This document shows, one piece after another, positions 25,524 through 35,264 of a stretch of 60,004 bases of DNA. The stretch comes from Polluticaenibacter yanchengensis. GTDB taxonomy: Bacteria; Bacteroidota; Bacteroidia; Chitinophagales; Chitinophagaceae. The translations under genes were made by a program, and so were the position numbers. Where the stretch lies: NCBI GenBank assembly GCA_027854065.1, contig JAQGEF010000025.1:1-60004 (forward strand). Reading direction: 5' to 3'. Each line of letters begins with the position of its first letter. Position 1 is the first letter of the stretch. The notes beneath the pieces were generated by a model that saw nothing but the letters and a program-made list of their open reading frames with translations, searched no databases and was not told the origin of the DNA.

Positions 25524-26366
25524 TTAATATTGGTAGAATCCCTTTTTAGTTTTTATACCCAATTCTCCCTTATTTACTTTTTCCTGCTGAAGTTTACTTG
25601 GTTTTAATCTGTCAGGCTTACCCAGTTGTTCCCATACCAGGCAGCTTACATTATAATTAATATCCAGCCCAATCAGGTCCATTAATTTAAATGGCCCCAT
25701 TTTAAAGCCTGCACTTTCCAGTACTTTATCCACTTCATCTATCCTGCATAATCCTTTTTCGACAAGGCTCATCGCTTCTAAATAATATGGACGTGCTACA
25801 CGGTTTACAATAAAGCCCGGTGAGTCAATACAGATCACAGGTTGCTTATTAATTATTTCACATGTTTCTTTAAGTATAGTAATCACTTTGTCACTGGTTT
25901 TATTGCCTTTAATTACTTCTACCAATTTCATAATCTGCGCCGGATTAAAAAAATGAAGACCTGCAAAATTTTCAGGCCTGGAAAGAGACTCCTGCAAGGC
26001 CGATATTGATAGGGAGGAGGTATTACTGGCAATGATGCTGCTGTCATCATTAAGTGCTTCCAGTTTTTTATAAAGATCAGTTTTTACAGATTCATTTTCT
26101 ACAATTGCTTCAATAATCAATTCGGCTTTGCAACGATTGATATCTGGTGTAAAAGATATATTATCCAGTATAAAGTCGAAGTTTTGTTTTGAGTCTCCAA
26201 ATTTAACATTTTGTTTGTCGATATATTTTTTGATATAATCCCGGGCTTTTTCTAAATTATCGGGGTTAGTATCGAATAAGATAGTCGGAATTTTTTTCAG
26301 GCCAAAAGCGATGGCAATACCGGTACCCATTGTTCCTGAACCACAAACGCAAGCAGTTGTAATCAT
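25524..26366 (-). CDS. 3-hydroxyacyl-CoA (3-hydroxybutyryl-CoA) dehydrogenase
   Basis: The protein of 280 aa has an N-terminal NAD-binding domain (VCGSGTMGTGIAIAF) and a C-terminal dimerisation domain. GLHFFNPAQIMKLVEVI carries the catalytic His, and SPGFIVNRVARPY is conserved in Hbd/PaaH/FadB enzymes. It oxidises 3-hydroxyacyl-CoA to 3-oxoacyl-CoA or the reverse. It is a stand-alone enzyme; gene context does not show whether it serves fatty acids, butanoate or phenylacetate. Confidence 0.92.
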   Translation of the reverse strand: MITTACVCGSGTMGTGIAIAFGLKKIPTILFDTNPDNLEKARDYIKKYIDKQNVKFGDSKQNFDFILDNISFTPDINRCKAELIIEAIVENESVKTDLYKKLEALNDDSSIIASNTSSLSISALQESLSRPENFAGLHFFNPAQIMKLVEVIKGNKTSDKVITILKETCEIINKQPVICIDSPGFIVNRVARPYYLEAMSLVEKGLCRIDEVDKVLESAGFKMGPFKLMDLIGLDINYNVSCLVWEQLGKPDRLKPSKLQQEKVNKGELGIKTKKGFYQY

Positions 26367-26722
26367 AATATTACTTTTGAAATGTTTTTAGTTAAAAAAG
26401 GCAGTGATAAATGTATTATTTTATTTTATAAATCTAATTTTTGAAAAGAAAAGAATCCCTTTGATTTTTCAAAAAAAAATGAGTGTTTTTTTTGAAGTAG
26501 TAATAAAATTCACTACCTTCGATAAGTATTTATGAAAACAGATACAATAAGAATAATAATCCAATATATTTATCCTGTTTTTTATAAAATTTCAAGAATA
26601 TTTCTTTTACATATAAGTTAATTATTGCTTAATGGTTTAAATACTATTGAGTTATATATACATTTTTATTTTAGAGTTAAGGAAAACAGCCTTGTATGTC
26701 TATACAGGGCTCTTAGAGAATC
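26367..26722. other. AT-rich gene-free region
   Basis: A strongly AT-rich stretch between two minus-strand genes. It must hold the hbd promoter and the radical SAM gene's 3' end; a short hairpin (GGAAAACAGCCTTGT and ACAGGGCTCTT) lies near 26680-26715 and may act as a terminator. Nothing else was seen. Confidence 0.5.
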
Positions 26723-28963
26723 CTAAAGTATTAATAAGCCGGTTTGATATAAGTTTTTAGTTGCTTTATTATCCCAGAACAAATCAAAATCTTCCTCAAA
26801 TTGGTTGGCATCGTAACTCGATTTTAAGTCTTTAAAACTTTTAATATCTGTACCTGCTTCCAGTTTAATTTCATTAACATAGTTTTTCAGCCATTCTGCC
26901 TGGGGACCGCTAATGGATATGCTTACAGATTTGCTCATGGTTTCAAACATCAAAACGCCAGACTCCCAGCTCACTCCCTTTTTTGTTTTTACAATGGTTT
27001 CCAGGCTAGGTTTATTGCCTATAAATATTACTTTCTGAGTGTCTTTATACGATTGGAATTGTGTTGCTTCCAGTGCGTTTTGGATATGATCAGGTGTTAC
27101 GGTCGTTTTTGGTATTTTAAAATCGAACCATTTATGCAACGGTTCATCTATACCAATACCATTCATATAATTGAAAAGTGATTTTTTTAAGCCTTCGCTA
27201 AAATACTCATGTTGAGCACCTGTTGGGTCTTCGTGTACCACGTCATTGTTCGCAAATGTAGGTTCAAATGGAATGATACTTTTTACGCCAAATGCTTCCG
27301 GGTTCAGACCCACGGGGCTATGAGCGGTCATCGCAAACTGGTGCCAGAAAGCAGATTGCAAAATATTCAATTTAAACATCTGGCGAACCATTTCCAATGA
27401 ATCGATAGTTTCCTGTGCCGTTTGCGTTGGAAATCCGTACATAAGATAAGCATGCACCATTATACCGGCATCTGTAAAATTTTTGTTCACCCTGGCTACC
27501 TGCTCTACGGTTATTCCCTTGTTGATTAACTTCAATAACCGGTCGCTTGCCACTTCCAGGCCACCGCTCACAGCAATGCAGCCACTTGCCTTAAGTAAAA
27601 TACAAAGGTCCCTGTTGAAGCTTTTTTCAAACCGCACATTAGTCCACCAACTGATATTTAAGCCTCTCCTTATAATTTCCAGTGCTAACTCACGCATAAG
27701 TGATGGGGGAGCAGCTTCATCCACAAAGTGAAACCCGGTTTCGCCGGTTTGCTCAATCATCGTTTCTATCCGGTCGCACAAAACCTTTGCCGTTAAAGGC
27801 TCATAGATTTTTATATAATCCAGAGATATATCACAGAAAGTACATTTACCCCAGTAGCAGCCATGCGCCATGGTTAGTTTATTCCATCTGCCATCACTCC
27901 ATAATTTATGCATCGGGTTCGCCACTTCTATCGCGCTGATGTATTTATCCAGGTGCAAATCGCTGTAATCAGGAGTACCTACTTCAGTTTGCTTATAATC
28001 CCTGCAGGAACTGTTATTAATGTAGGTCACAACATTGTTTTTGCAGATAAATGTTCGCTTAAGCATTGCTTCCGGAATGGAACCATCTATATATTTTACC
28101 AGTTGTTCCAAAGGCGCTTCACCGTCATCCAGCGTTATAAAATCGAAATAATCAAATACCCTGGTTTCACTGATACTTCTGAGTTCTGTATTTGGAAATC
28201 CTCCGCCCCAGGTAATTTTTATCTCCGGGTATTTCTGCTTAATAAATTGCGCCGCCCTGAATGCGGAAAATACATTGCCGGGGAACGGCGTACTGATACC
28301 AATAATTTTTGGTTGGTGGATATGGATATCCCTTTCCAGTGACTCTATAAAATACTGGTCTATTAATGATAAAGGGTTCGCCAGTTCTGCCGCTAATTCA
28401 TCAAATTTATTGGCACTGCGTGCCAGCCTTTCTGCATAACGGCTAAACCCGAAGTGTGGATCGATTGTTTCCTTTATAAAATCGCTTAAATCCTCCAGAT
28501 AGAGCGTACAAATATGCTTTGCCAGATCTTGAAGGCCCATATAACCAAAAGCCCATTGCACATCTACCAGTTGTGAAAACCGGGAAGCTTCGGGCAATAA
28601 AGTGCGTTTGGTAATCCTGTTTGCCAGTGTGGCGCTTTTTCCCTGGAGAAACAATATGGCCGCATCTATGGTATTGATATAGCTGTCTTTCAGGTGGAGT
28701 ATCCGCTGGCAATTTTTGCTGAATGATTGCGTGTTCTTACTTTCAGCCAGTTTGAATACTTCCTGTAAACCTGTTTTGCTAAATAATTTTAATGTCACCT
28801 CTATGCCATAATCTGCCTGGTAACAGCTGATATTTTTGGTATTGAAAAATCCTTTTATATATGCTGTAGCCGGGTATGGTGTGTTTAATTGTGTAAATGG
28901 CGGTGTAAATATTAAAAATGTTTTCTGCAAAATCCTGAGTTTAAACTGCAAAATTACACTCAA
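26723..28963 (-). CDS. B12-binding-domain radical SAM protein
   Basis: A protein of up to 746 aa. The N-terminal part (FLIFTPPFTQLNTPYPATAY) and the central PKIIGISTPFPGN ... ITWGGGFPNTEL resemble a cobalamin-binding-type Rossmann domain, with no clear DxHxxG motif. The radical SAM core begins MAHGCYWGKCTFCDISLDY and continues with FVDEAAPPS, SGGLEVASDRLL and YLMYGFPTQT. The cluster cysteines are spaced CX4CX2C rather than the usual CX3CX2C. No ATG fits the start; the TTG at 28963 is the first possible, with further TTG codons a little inside, so the exact N-terminus is unsure. Substrate unknown; it stands alone. Confidence 0.82.
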   Translation of the reverse strand: MSVILQFKLRILQKTFLIFTPPFTQLNTPYPATAYIKGFFNTKNISCYQADYGIEVTLKLFSKTGLQEVFKLAESKNTQSFSKNCQRILHLKDSYINTIDAAILFLQGKSATLANRITKRTLLPEASRFSQLVDVQWAFGYMGLQDLAKHICTLYLEDLSDFIKETIDPHFGFSRYAERLARSANKFDELAAELANPLSLIDQYFIESLERDIHIHQPKIIGISTPFPGNVFSAFRAAQFIKQKYPEIKITWGGGFPNTELRSISETRVFDYFDFITLDDGEAPLEQLVKYIDGSIPEAMLKRTFICKNNVVTYINNSSCRDYKQTEVGTPDYSDLHLDKYISAIEVANPMHKLWSDGRWNKLTMAHGCYWGKCTFCDISLDYIKIYEPLTAKVLCDRIETMIEQTGETGFHFVDEAAPPSLMRELALEIIRRGLNISWWTNVRFEKSFNRDLCILLKASGCIAVSGGLEVASDRLLKLINKGITVEQVARVNKNFTDAGIMVHAYLMYGFPTQTAQETIDSLEMVRQMFKLNILQSAFWHQFAMTAHSPVGLNPEAFGVKSIIPFEPTFANNDVVHEDPTGAQHEYFSEGLKKSLFNYMNGIGIDEPLHKWFDFKIPKTTVTPDHIQNALEATQFQSYKDTQKVIFIGNKPSLETIVKTKKGVSWESGVLMFETMSKSVSISISGPQAEWLKNYVNEIKLEAGTDIKSFKDLKSSYDANQFEEDFDLFWDNKATKNLYQTGLLIL

Positions 28964-29034
28964 TAGATCATGTCTGCTAAAACTTTATTTTTAGTAACTC
29001 GGGTATAACCTTATTCTAGTGCATTTTTTATTTT

Positions 29035-29155
29035 GGGGCTGTCGGTATTGGTACTTTCAAGGAACATTCGTTCCGGCTGCTTAGGGGTTCGCTGGCGCTC
29101 CGTGCTACTGCGTTGCACCGGCTCGAAGACTCGCCGCCCACACATCCGGCAGCCG
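29035..29155 (+). repeat. Dispersed GC-rich 'ggggctgtcagc' repeat, copy 5
   Basis: It begins GGGGCTGTCGG and has ATTCGTTCCGGCTGC, GGGGTTCGCTGGCGCTCCG and CATCCGGCAGCC, the same words and order as copy 1 read in reverse. It is intergenic, between the divergent radical SAM and S9 peptidase genes. Confidence 0.75.
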
Positions 29156-29512
29156 CCAGGCATTTGATATTCTATTAAGCTTTTACCTGAAATGCCGGAA
29201 ACTCTTCACTGCTGTAATTATCTATGACAAAGACGGGATTGATCCTGTGTACTAAAGGCAGGAATCTGGAGAAATATTTAAAGACAGCAATACATTTTAA
29301 ATTATATGCATTCTTTTAGTTGCAGAAAAGTTTCTGAAAACAGATTACCGCAATAATCGTTGCTAAATAGCATCAAGAAAGATGAACGGAGCGTCGCAAC
29401 GATGTTTCATAGCAGTTCAAAAGATGACTTCATAAAAAAGAAAAAACTGCTCATAAAAATGTTTTGCCAATTATGATAAGAATGTAATCTTTGACGGATA
29501 AAATTTTGCTTT
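29156..29512. other. Upstream region of the S9 peptidase gene
   Basis: No gene was seen. AATCTTTG at 29487-29494, near the TAnnTTTG consensus, lies 18 bp before the start codon and could be the -7 box. Otherwise nothing distinctive. Confidence 0.4.
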
Positions 29513-31567
29513 ATGATTGGATTAAGATTGAGATGTGTCATGTTGTTCCTGGTGACTGCTTCTACCATCACCGTGTTTGCACAAAAAAAAGTAATAACAC
29601 ATGAAAGCTTGTGGGCCATGAAAAGAGTGGGGGCTCCGGCTATTAGTCCGAATGGAAAATGGGTGGTGTATAGCGTACAGGACCCGAGCTATGACCCGAA
29701 ATTGGTGAAGACAGATTTGTGGATTGTTGCAACTGATAAGAGCGTGGCCCCAAGAAAATTAACGGATTCAAAAGCTTCGGAAGCGGCATATACCTGGGCG
29801 CCTGCAAGTGATAAAATTGCTTTTACCTCTAAAAAAGAAGATGATGAAGTATCGCAGGTTTATATATTGGACATAGCGAATGGCGGGGAAGCGCAGAAAA
29901 TAACCAATTTGTCAAGCGGTGCATCTGCACCGGTTTTCAGCCCGGACGGAAAGAAAATACTTTTTACATCGCGTGTATATGCAAAGGCTTTTGAGGATTC
30001 CGTATTTAAAAAAATGGACAAGGCGGTAAAAGACAGGAAGTATAAAGCACGTGTATATACCAGTTTCCCAGTTCGCGATTTTGACCAGTGGATCGATGAA
30101 AAGCAAACGCATGTTTACATACAGGACGCTGTGCCAAATGCGGTACCAACTAATTTATTTAAACATATTAATATAGTAAATGAACAGGGTTTTGCTTTTA
30201 GCGGCAAACCTGTTTTTTCTCCGGATGGCCAGACTATTTTAATAGCTGCAACCACTGAGAGTACCACTGCTGCTTACAGAGAACCTGCCAATAATATCTA
30301 TGCAATTGATGTGAAAACGGGTAAGGAAAAACTGGTAATAGCTAATAACGGCAATAGTTACAGCGAACCGGCATTGTCTGCAGACGGAACTGTTATTTAT
30401 TTTACAAATACTATTGTGAATAATGGTAAATTATATAACGAAGGACGATTGTATAAAGCAAGTTACCCGGCTGTTCAGAATATTGAAAAGATAAATATCC
30501 CGGATAATCCTGTTGTGCAATATGTGCCTACACCTAAAGGTATATATGTGGTGCAGGATGACAGTGCTAAGTATAAAGTATTATTGGTGGCTAATGATGG
30601 CAAGACCTGGAGCCAGTTTACTCCAAACGAAGCGGCGAGTTTTACCAATGTGGCTGTAAGTGAAAACGGTGAAGCGGTAGTAGCTAGTTATGAGTCTGCA
30701 GTAGCGCCACCTGAAATAGCATTGCTGAAAAATAAGCAATCGCAATTGTTAAGCGAGCACAATAAAGCAGTTTTAGCGGCTTTGGACTATGGTACGGTAG
30801 AAGATTTTTGGTTTAAGAGTAAGCAGGGCAAACAAATCCATAATTTATTGGTGAAGCCGGCTAATTTCGATCCGAATAAAAAATACCCGTTGTTTGTATT
30901 GATGCATGGTGGCCCTGCAAGTGCTTTTCGTCATAATTACGGCTACAGGTGGAATTACCAGTTATTAGCCAGCGATAAGTACGTGATTGTAATGACTAAC
31001 TATACCGGCTCCACAGGTTTTGGAGAGGCTTTTGCCAATAGTATTCAGTTTGATCCTTTTAAAACACCTGCTGAAGAAATATTGCAGGGTGCTGAAGAAG
31101 CTATAAAAAAATATAGTTTCATAGATGCCAATAAGCAGTTTGCAGGTGGTGCCAGTTATGGCGGACACATGGCGAACTGGATGGGAGTAACGACCACGCA
31201 TTTTAAATGCCTGATCAGTCATGCAGGTTTATTTAACAGTGAGTCTCAATGGGGGAGTAGTGATGTGATCTATGGCCGTGAATTAATGAATGGCGGTACT
31301 CCGTGGATGAATACTAAAACGTTTAAAAACCAGAATCCGATTCGCTACGCGGGTAATTTAAAAACTCCAATGTTAGTTACTATCGGGGAAAGAGATTACC
31401 GTGTGCCGATCAATAATACCTTGGAATTATGGAGCGCTTTGCAAAGAATGAAAGTGCCTTCAAAATTGCTGGTATTCCCGGATGAAAATCACTGGATATT
31501 GAATGCCGAGAATTCCCGCTTCTTTTATGAGCAATTACATGAGTGGGTACAAGGGTATGTAAAATAA
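29513..31567 (+). CDS. S9-family prolyl oligopeptidase-like peptidase
   Basis: The protein of 684 aa has a signal peptide (MLFLVTASTITVFAQ within the first 25 residues), a beta-propeller of repeated APVFSPDGKKILF-type blades (about residues 30-410), and a C-terminal alpha/beta-hydrolase domain. The catalytic triad is readable as Ser548 in GGASYGG, Asp628 in GERDYRVP and His660 in ENHWI. This is the dipeptidyl/acylaminoacyl-peptidase branch of family S9, probably acting on peptides in the periplasm. It appears monocistronic, with a terminator directly after. Confidence 0.92.
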   Translation: MIGLRLRCVMLFLVTASTITVFAQKKVITHESLWAMKRVGAPAISPNGKWVVYSVQDPSYDPKLVKTDLWIVATDKSVAPRKLTDSKASEAAYTWAPASDKIAFTSKKEDDEVSQVYILDIANGGEAQKITNLSSGASAPVFSPDGKKILFTSRVYAKAFEDSVFKKMDKAVKDRKYKARVYTSFPVRDFDQWIDEKQTHVYIQDAVPNAVPTNLFKHINIVNEQGFAFSGKPVFSPDGQTILIAATTESTTAAYREPANNIYAIDVKTGKEKLVIANNGNSYSEPALSADGTVIYFTNTIVNNGKLYNEGRLYKASYPAVQNIEKINIPDNPVVQYVPTPKGIYVVQDDSAKYKVLLVANDGKTWSQFTPNEAASFTNVAVSENGEAVVASYESAVAPPEIALLKNKQSQLLSEHNKAVLAALDYGTVEDFWFKSKQGKQIHNLLVKPANFDPNKKYPLFVLMHGGPASAFRHNYGYRWNYQLLASDKYVIVMTNYTGSTGFGEAFANSIQFDPFKTPAEEILQGAEEAIKKYSFIDANKQFAGGASYGGHMANWMGVTTTHFKCLISHAGLFNSESQWGSSDVIYGRELMNGGTPWMNTKTFKNQNPIRYAGNLKTPMLVTIGERDYRVPINNTLELWSALQRMKVPSKLLVFPDENHWILNAENSRFFYEQLHEWVQGYVK

Positions 31568-31574
31568 TCAAATA

Positions 31575-31611
31575 AAAAAGCGTTTAGATTTAAAATTCTA
31601 AACGCTTTTTT
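31575..31611. terminator. Bidirectional terminator
   Basis: AAAAAGCGTTTAGA and TCTAAACGCTTTTT form a 14-bp stem with a short AT loop. It lies between the convergent peptidase and cupin genes and has A/T runs on both sides. Confidence 0.92.
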
Positions 31612-31629
31612 ATTTATAGAATAAGAATA

Positions 31630-32517
31630 TTACCTTGAAGTTTTAATTGCCAGTTCGGCATTCTTAAATACTTTTTTCTTTTTGTAATTGTACCACGGTT
31701 TAGGCAATGTTTTTTTCAATAAGGTATCTATACCACGCATACCGGCCAAAGACCATACGCCTTTTAATTTGCCTAAAATAGATGGCTGCATGGCCCTTAA
31801 ACTCATTGCAAACCCGCTTTCCAGGTATTCCATATGATGCCAGTAGCCGGCAGGCATAAATAAAGTATCACCATGCTCCAGGACGATGTCGTAACCCTCG
31901 GCATATTTTGTTGCAGGAAATGCAGTTTCGTCCAGTTTGCTTTTTGCAGGGTCATAATAATTGCTGTAATCAGCCATGCTTAAAACTTCCCAAGGTTTTC
32001 TATACAACTTATGCTGTTCTTCAAACGGGAATAAAAGGACTCTTTTTTTGCCGACAAATTGTGTATGGAGGATGTTGCTTAAGTCAATATCGAAGTGCAT
32101 ATGGGTCACGCTCGTTTCACCACCAACAAACAGCATCGGGTATTTTTTTACAAAGCCTTTCATATACGTGTCCGGCCATGTAAATTCTTTGGTTAATTGC
32201 GGAGCGTGGTCAAAAATGTTAAAAAGGAATATGCGCCAGGCGGCCGGTCCTTTTTTTATCATATCTATATATTCACCAAAGGTTTTATAATCATCGGCCG
32301 TATTTACGGGTGTATAGGCATCACTCTTCACATTATTGTAAAGTCCTACTTTCTTATCTCCAACCAAATCTTTAAAATAATCCCAGTTCCATTTACTATA
32401 GGCGGGCCACTGTTTTGCAAAGTTTTTTATTACAACGGGCTTTTGTGGTATATAGTAAAGTCGCTTAAAATCTTCCGGTGTAATATCATTTACAACGGGT
32501 ACCGGTATTAACTTCAT
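31630..32517 (-). CDS. JmjC-like cupin (cupin_8) protein
   Basis: The protein of 295 aa resembles Fe(II)/2-oxoglutarate-dependent JmjC-type hydroxylases. The metal triad is probably His141-Phe-Asp143 in THMHFDID and a later His near 227 in PAGYWHHMEY. KPVVIKNFAKQWPAYSKWNW near the N-terminus is typical of cupin_8 proteins. It may hydroxylate a protein or small molecule in the cytoplasm; the target is unknown. Nearby genes give no clue. Confidence 0.82.
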   Translation of the reverse strand: MKLIPVPVVNDITPEDFKRLYYIPQKPVVIKNFAKQWPAYSKWNWDYFKDLVGDKKVGLYNNVKSDAYTPVNTADDYKTFGEYIDMIKKGPAAWRIFLFNIFDHAPQLTKEFTWPDTYMKGFVKKYPMLFVGGETSVTHMHFDIDLSNILHTQFVGKKRVLLFPFEEQHKLYRKPWEVLSMADYSNYYDPAKSKLDETAFPATKYAEGYDIVLEHGDTLFMPAGYWHHMEYLESGFAMSLRAMQPSILGKLKGVWSLAGMRGIDTLLKKTLPKPWYNYKKKKVFKNAELAIKTSR

Positions 32518-32669
32518 GCTTAACGATTAATTAATAATGTGCAAATTTAGCATTAGTTTTAAATGTATTTTCATAATTGTGTAATATTTACTTACGAGGA
32601 AGAATTTTATATAGCTTTAACTTTTATAATCGTACAAATATTTCTTTAATCAATATCTTTGGTATTACT

Positions 32670-32936
32670 ATGGAATATGTTTTATTAGCAATATTACTTT
32701 ATCTTGGTTATCGTTTTATTACCGGTTTTGTTTTGCCTGTTTACCGCACTACTAAAAAGGTAAAAGAGCAAATGAATAATATGCGCGATCAGTTTAACCA
32801 GCAACAAGGCTATAATGGTTACAATAATGAGGAAACGACTGTAAGAAATGGTAAAACAACCATTAAAGGTATTGAAGAGAAACCGAAATATGACGTTGAG
32901 GGTGAATATATTAAATTTGAAGAAGTAAAAGATTAG
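32670..32936 (+). CDS. DUF4834-family small membrane protein
   Basis: The protein of 88 aa has one N-terminal membrane segment (MEYVLLAILLYLGYRFITGF), then a charged, Gln/Asn-rich stretch and TTIKGIEEKPKYDVEGEYIK with the close YIKFEEVKD. This matches the DUF4834 family of Bacteroidota, whose function is unknown. I chose the ATG at 32670; frames opening further upstream have no family-like residues. Confidence 0.8.
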   Translation: MEYVLLAILLYLGYRFITGFVLPVYRTTKKVKEQMNNMRDQFNQQQGYNGYNNEETTVRNGKTTIKGIEEKPKYDVEGEYIKFEEVKD

Positions 32937-32958
32937 CCATAATATAAAGATGTTTAAG

Positions 32959-32983
32959 GCCTGAGATTTCTCAGGCTTTTTTT
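32959..32983. terminator. Bidirectional terminator
   Basis: GCCTGAGA and TCTCAGGC form a perfect 8-bp stem followed by a run of seven T on the plus strand. It lies between two convergent small genes. Confidence 0.88.
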
Positions 32984-32984
32984 A

Positions 32985-33281
32985 TTACCATTTGTCATCT
33001 TCATCGGGTGGTGGCAATTTCGGAAAGAGTGCTTTTTGCCGCTTTTTTTCCTCCAGCCTCTTTATTATTAAATTCAAAATAATATCTGCGGCATCTGTGG
33101 TTTTATTGCTGCTTAATGCAGCTTTGAGCTTAACTTCCGAAACATCAATGTTATACAATATCTGCACTAATTTGCCGAAATCATGATTGATAAGATCATC
33201 TATCTCCTGTTTTAAACCGGCTTGCCAGTTTTTTGTCGTATCCAGGTCCAGGTTACTGATATTTTCTAAATATGGTGTCAT
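32985..33281 (-). CDS. Conserved small hypothetical protein
   Basis: The protein of 98 aa is rich in charged residues, helical in character, and ends in a Pro/Asp-rich tail (LPPPDEDDKW). It has no signal peptide or membrane segment. It looks like a small cytoplasmic Bacteroidota protein of unknown function. Its stop is close to the terminator shared with the DUF4834 gene. Confidence 0.6.
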   Translation of the reverse strand: MTPYLENISNLDLDTTKNWQAGLKQEIDDLINHDFGKLVQILYNIDVSEVKLKAALSSNKTTDAADIILNLIIKRLEEKKRQKALFPKLPPPDEDDKW

Positions 33282-33403
33282 TATTGTAACTTAAGTTTTA
33301 ATTGGAATACAATCTTAATTAAATTATATCTATTAATAGGTTTATGGTTAAAAGTATTTGAAAACTACTTAATTTTATATTGTAATTATCTTAAATTGAC
33401 ATA

Positions 33404-33802
33404 ATGAAAAAGTTTGGATGTATTGGCGGAATCGTTTTATTATTGCTCTTAGTGGGGTTTGTTTGGTTTAAATTTTATTTTCCATTTGGAGATGATAGCG
33501 TTAAGGATGGCTATTTAAATAAAATTGAAAGAAAAGGCTACATCTTTAAAACCTGGGAAGGTACCATTATTCAAACAGGTATTAAAAGCGTATCACCAGG
33601 TGCGGTACAAAGTAATACGTTTGAATTCAGTGTTCAAAATGATGCTATTGCCAGGGAATTACAGCGTAATAGCGGTAAATATTTTGTGTTGCATTACAAA
33701 GAATATAAAGGCGCATTACCTTGGCGTGGTCACAGTAAATACATTGTGGATAGCATTATTTCTATAAGGGACCTGGGTGGCGAAGCGCGGCCTAACTATT
33801 AA
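33404..33802 (+). CDS. Small membrane-anchored hypothetical protein
   Basis: The protein of 132 aa has an N-terminal membrane anchor (GGIVLLLLLVGFVWFKFYF) and a beta-rich domain with KIERKGYIFKTWEGTI, VQNDAIARELQ and YFVLHYKEYKGALPWRGHSKY. This pattern is common in Bacteroidota proteins of unknown function that have sometimes been mislabelled as 6-phosphogluconate dehydrogenase. The domain probably faces the periplasm. It stands alone with its own terminator. Confidence 0.7.
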   Translation: MKKFGCIGGIVLLLLLVGFVWFKFYFPFGDDSVKDGYLNKIERKGYIFKTWEGTIIQTGIKSVSPGAVQSNTFEFSVQNDAIARELQRNSGKYFVLHYKEYKGALPWRGHSKYIVDSIISIRDLGGEARPNY

Positions 33803-33821
33803 TTCACAGAGTATACATAAT

Positions 33822-33856
33822 AAGAAATGGCTGCAATCAATTTGCAGCCATTTCTT
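33822..33856. terminator. Bidirectional terminator
   Basis: AAGAAATGGCTGCAA and TTGCAGCCATTTCTT form a 15-bp perfect stem. It follows the membrane-anchored protein gene and precedes the convergent CNNM-like gene. Confidence 0.88.
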
Positions 33857-33944
33857 ATTTTGAACTCCCGAATGTTATTGTTGATATTTCTTTAGTATGA
33901 TCAAAAATTGCGCTAAATTCATTGTTGTTCGAGCCGTCTATACA

Positions 33945-35198
33945 TTACAATAGTTTTATCTGTACCAGTTCAATAGTGGTATCATTAGTTTCCAGGATGG
34001 TAAACTGTATATTGTCGATGATGATCTTTTCTCCAACTACAGGAATAGTTTCATTGTTATTATCGACAATATAGCCATTGATGGTATCTGAATCGCTATC
34101 AAGGAAATCGATGCCGTATTTCCTGTTTAAATGGTCCAGTTCCAGCCTGCCACTCACTTTAAATTCCGTCTCGCTTAATTGCTCGTCAGTCAACTCCTCA
34201 AAGTCGTATTCATCTTTTATTTCACCAAAGATCTCTTCTGTCAGATCTTCCATGGTAACAATGCCGGCGGTACCGCCAAATTCATCTACCACCCAGGCGA
34301 TGCTCTTATGTTCACGGGAGAATTTAGCAATTAAGTCTGTAACATGCATACTGTCCGGAACGGCAGGTATTGGCAGTAAAACCTCCCGGATGGTCGCAGG
34401 GTTTTTCAGCATATCCAGCTGGTGGATATAACCGGTGATATTGTCTATATTGTTTTCATAAACAATCAGGCGCGTCAGTTTATTGCTGATGATTACTTTT
34501 AAAGCCTCCTCAATGTCAGCAGTATCCTGTATGGCTATAATTTCTTTCCGCGGTACCAGGCAGTTCTTAACTTTAATATTGGGAAGACTTAATGCATTCT
34601 CAAATAATTCCTGGTTCACATCAATATTTTCCATGCTGTCATCGTTGGCCTGCTGGAAAAAACTTTCCATATCCTCTTTCTGTGTAGTATTTTTTTTGTC
34701 GGTAATTTCCTGGTTGAAAATATATCTCAATATCCAGTTAGACGTAGCAACGGATAAATTGGTCAGCCAACTGAACGCGTTGTAAAAAAGATTTAAAAAG
34801 CCTGAAAAGAAAAGCAGCAGCGTATTGTTTTTAGCCCTGAAAATGGCTTTAATTAAATATTCTAAAGACAACAATAGTATGGTTCCCAGCACTAAATTGA
34901 AAAATACTCTTAAAAGCCCATTACTGTCTATAAACTGCAATCCTAAATGTTTCCAGATAGGCATAAGGATATTGTTGAGTACAAGTCCGTAAATGACCAC
35001 AAAAATAGTGTAGCCAAGCAGGTTGGTATTGGTGAATTTGGAAGGGTTCTCCAGGAAATTAGAGATGATTAAAACAGATCTGTCACCTTGTTTTTTTCTA
35101 AGTTCAAGGGCTAATTTATTCACACTGTTAAAAGCAACATTTATTCCCGAAAAAAAGACTGCTAAAAGCAGGGATACTATTAACACCGTTAACATCAT
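33945..35198 (-). CDS. Hemolysin-family / CNNM-CorC membrane protein
   Basis: The protein of 417 aa has a DUF21/CNNM membrane domain (about residues 1-165, starting MMLTVLIVSLLLAVFFSGIN), two CBS domains (about 195-320, with VPRKEIIAI), and a C-terminal CorC_HlyC domain (VSGRLELDHLNRKYGIDF ... DTINGYIVD). AWVVDEFGGTAGIVTMEDL is the hallmark of this family. Members are linked to Mg2+/Co2+ transport, and in gliding Bacteroidota a relative is GldE. It is transcribed alone, away from a two-component system. Confidence 0.88.
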   Translation of the reverse strand: MMLTVLIVSLLLAVFFSGINVAFNSVNKLALELRKKQGDRSVLIISNFLENPSKFTNTNLLGYTIFVVIYGLVLNNILMPIWKHLGLQFIDSNGLLRVFFNLVLGTILLLSLEYLIKAIFRAKNNTLLLFFSGFLNLFYNAFSWLTNLSVATSNWILRYIFNQEITDKKNTTQKEDMESFFQQANDDSMENIDVNQELFENALSLPNIKVKNCLVPRKEIIAIQDTADIEEALKVIISNKLTRLIVYENNIDNITGYIHQLDMLKNPATIREVLLPIPAVPDSMHVTDLIAKFSREHKSIAWVVDEFGGTAGIVTMEDLTEEIFGEIKDEYDFEELTDEQLSETEFKVSGRLELDHLNRKYGIDFLDSDSDTINGYIVDNNNETIPVVGEKIIIDNIQFTILETNDTTIELVQIKLL

Positions 35199-35264
35199 AG
35201 CCGTTACAATTAATTACAACAATTTTACTATATAAAGTCCGGATTTTAAAATATAAATTTATGT

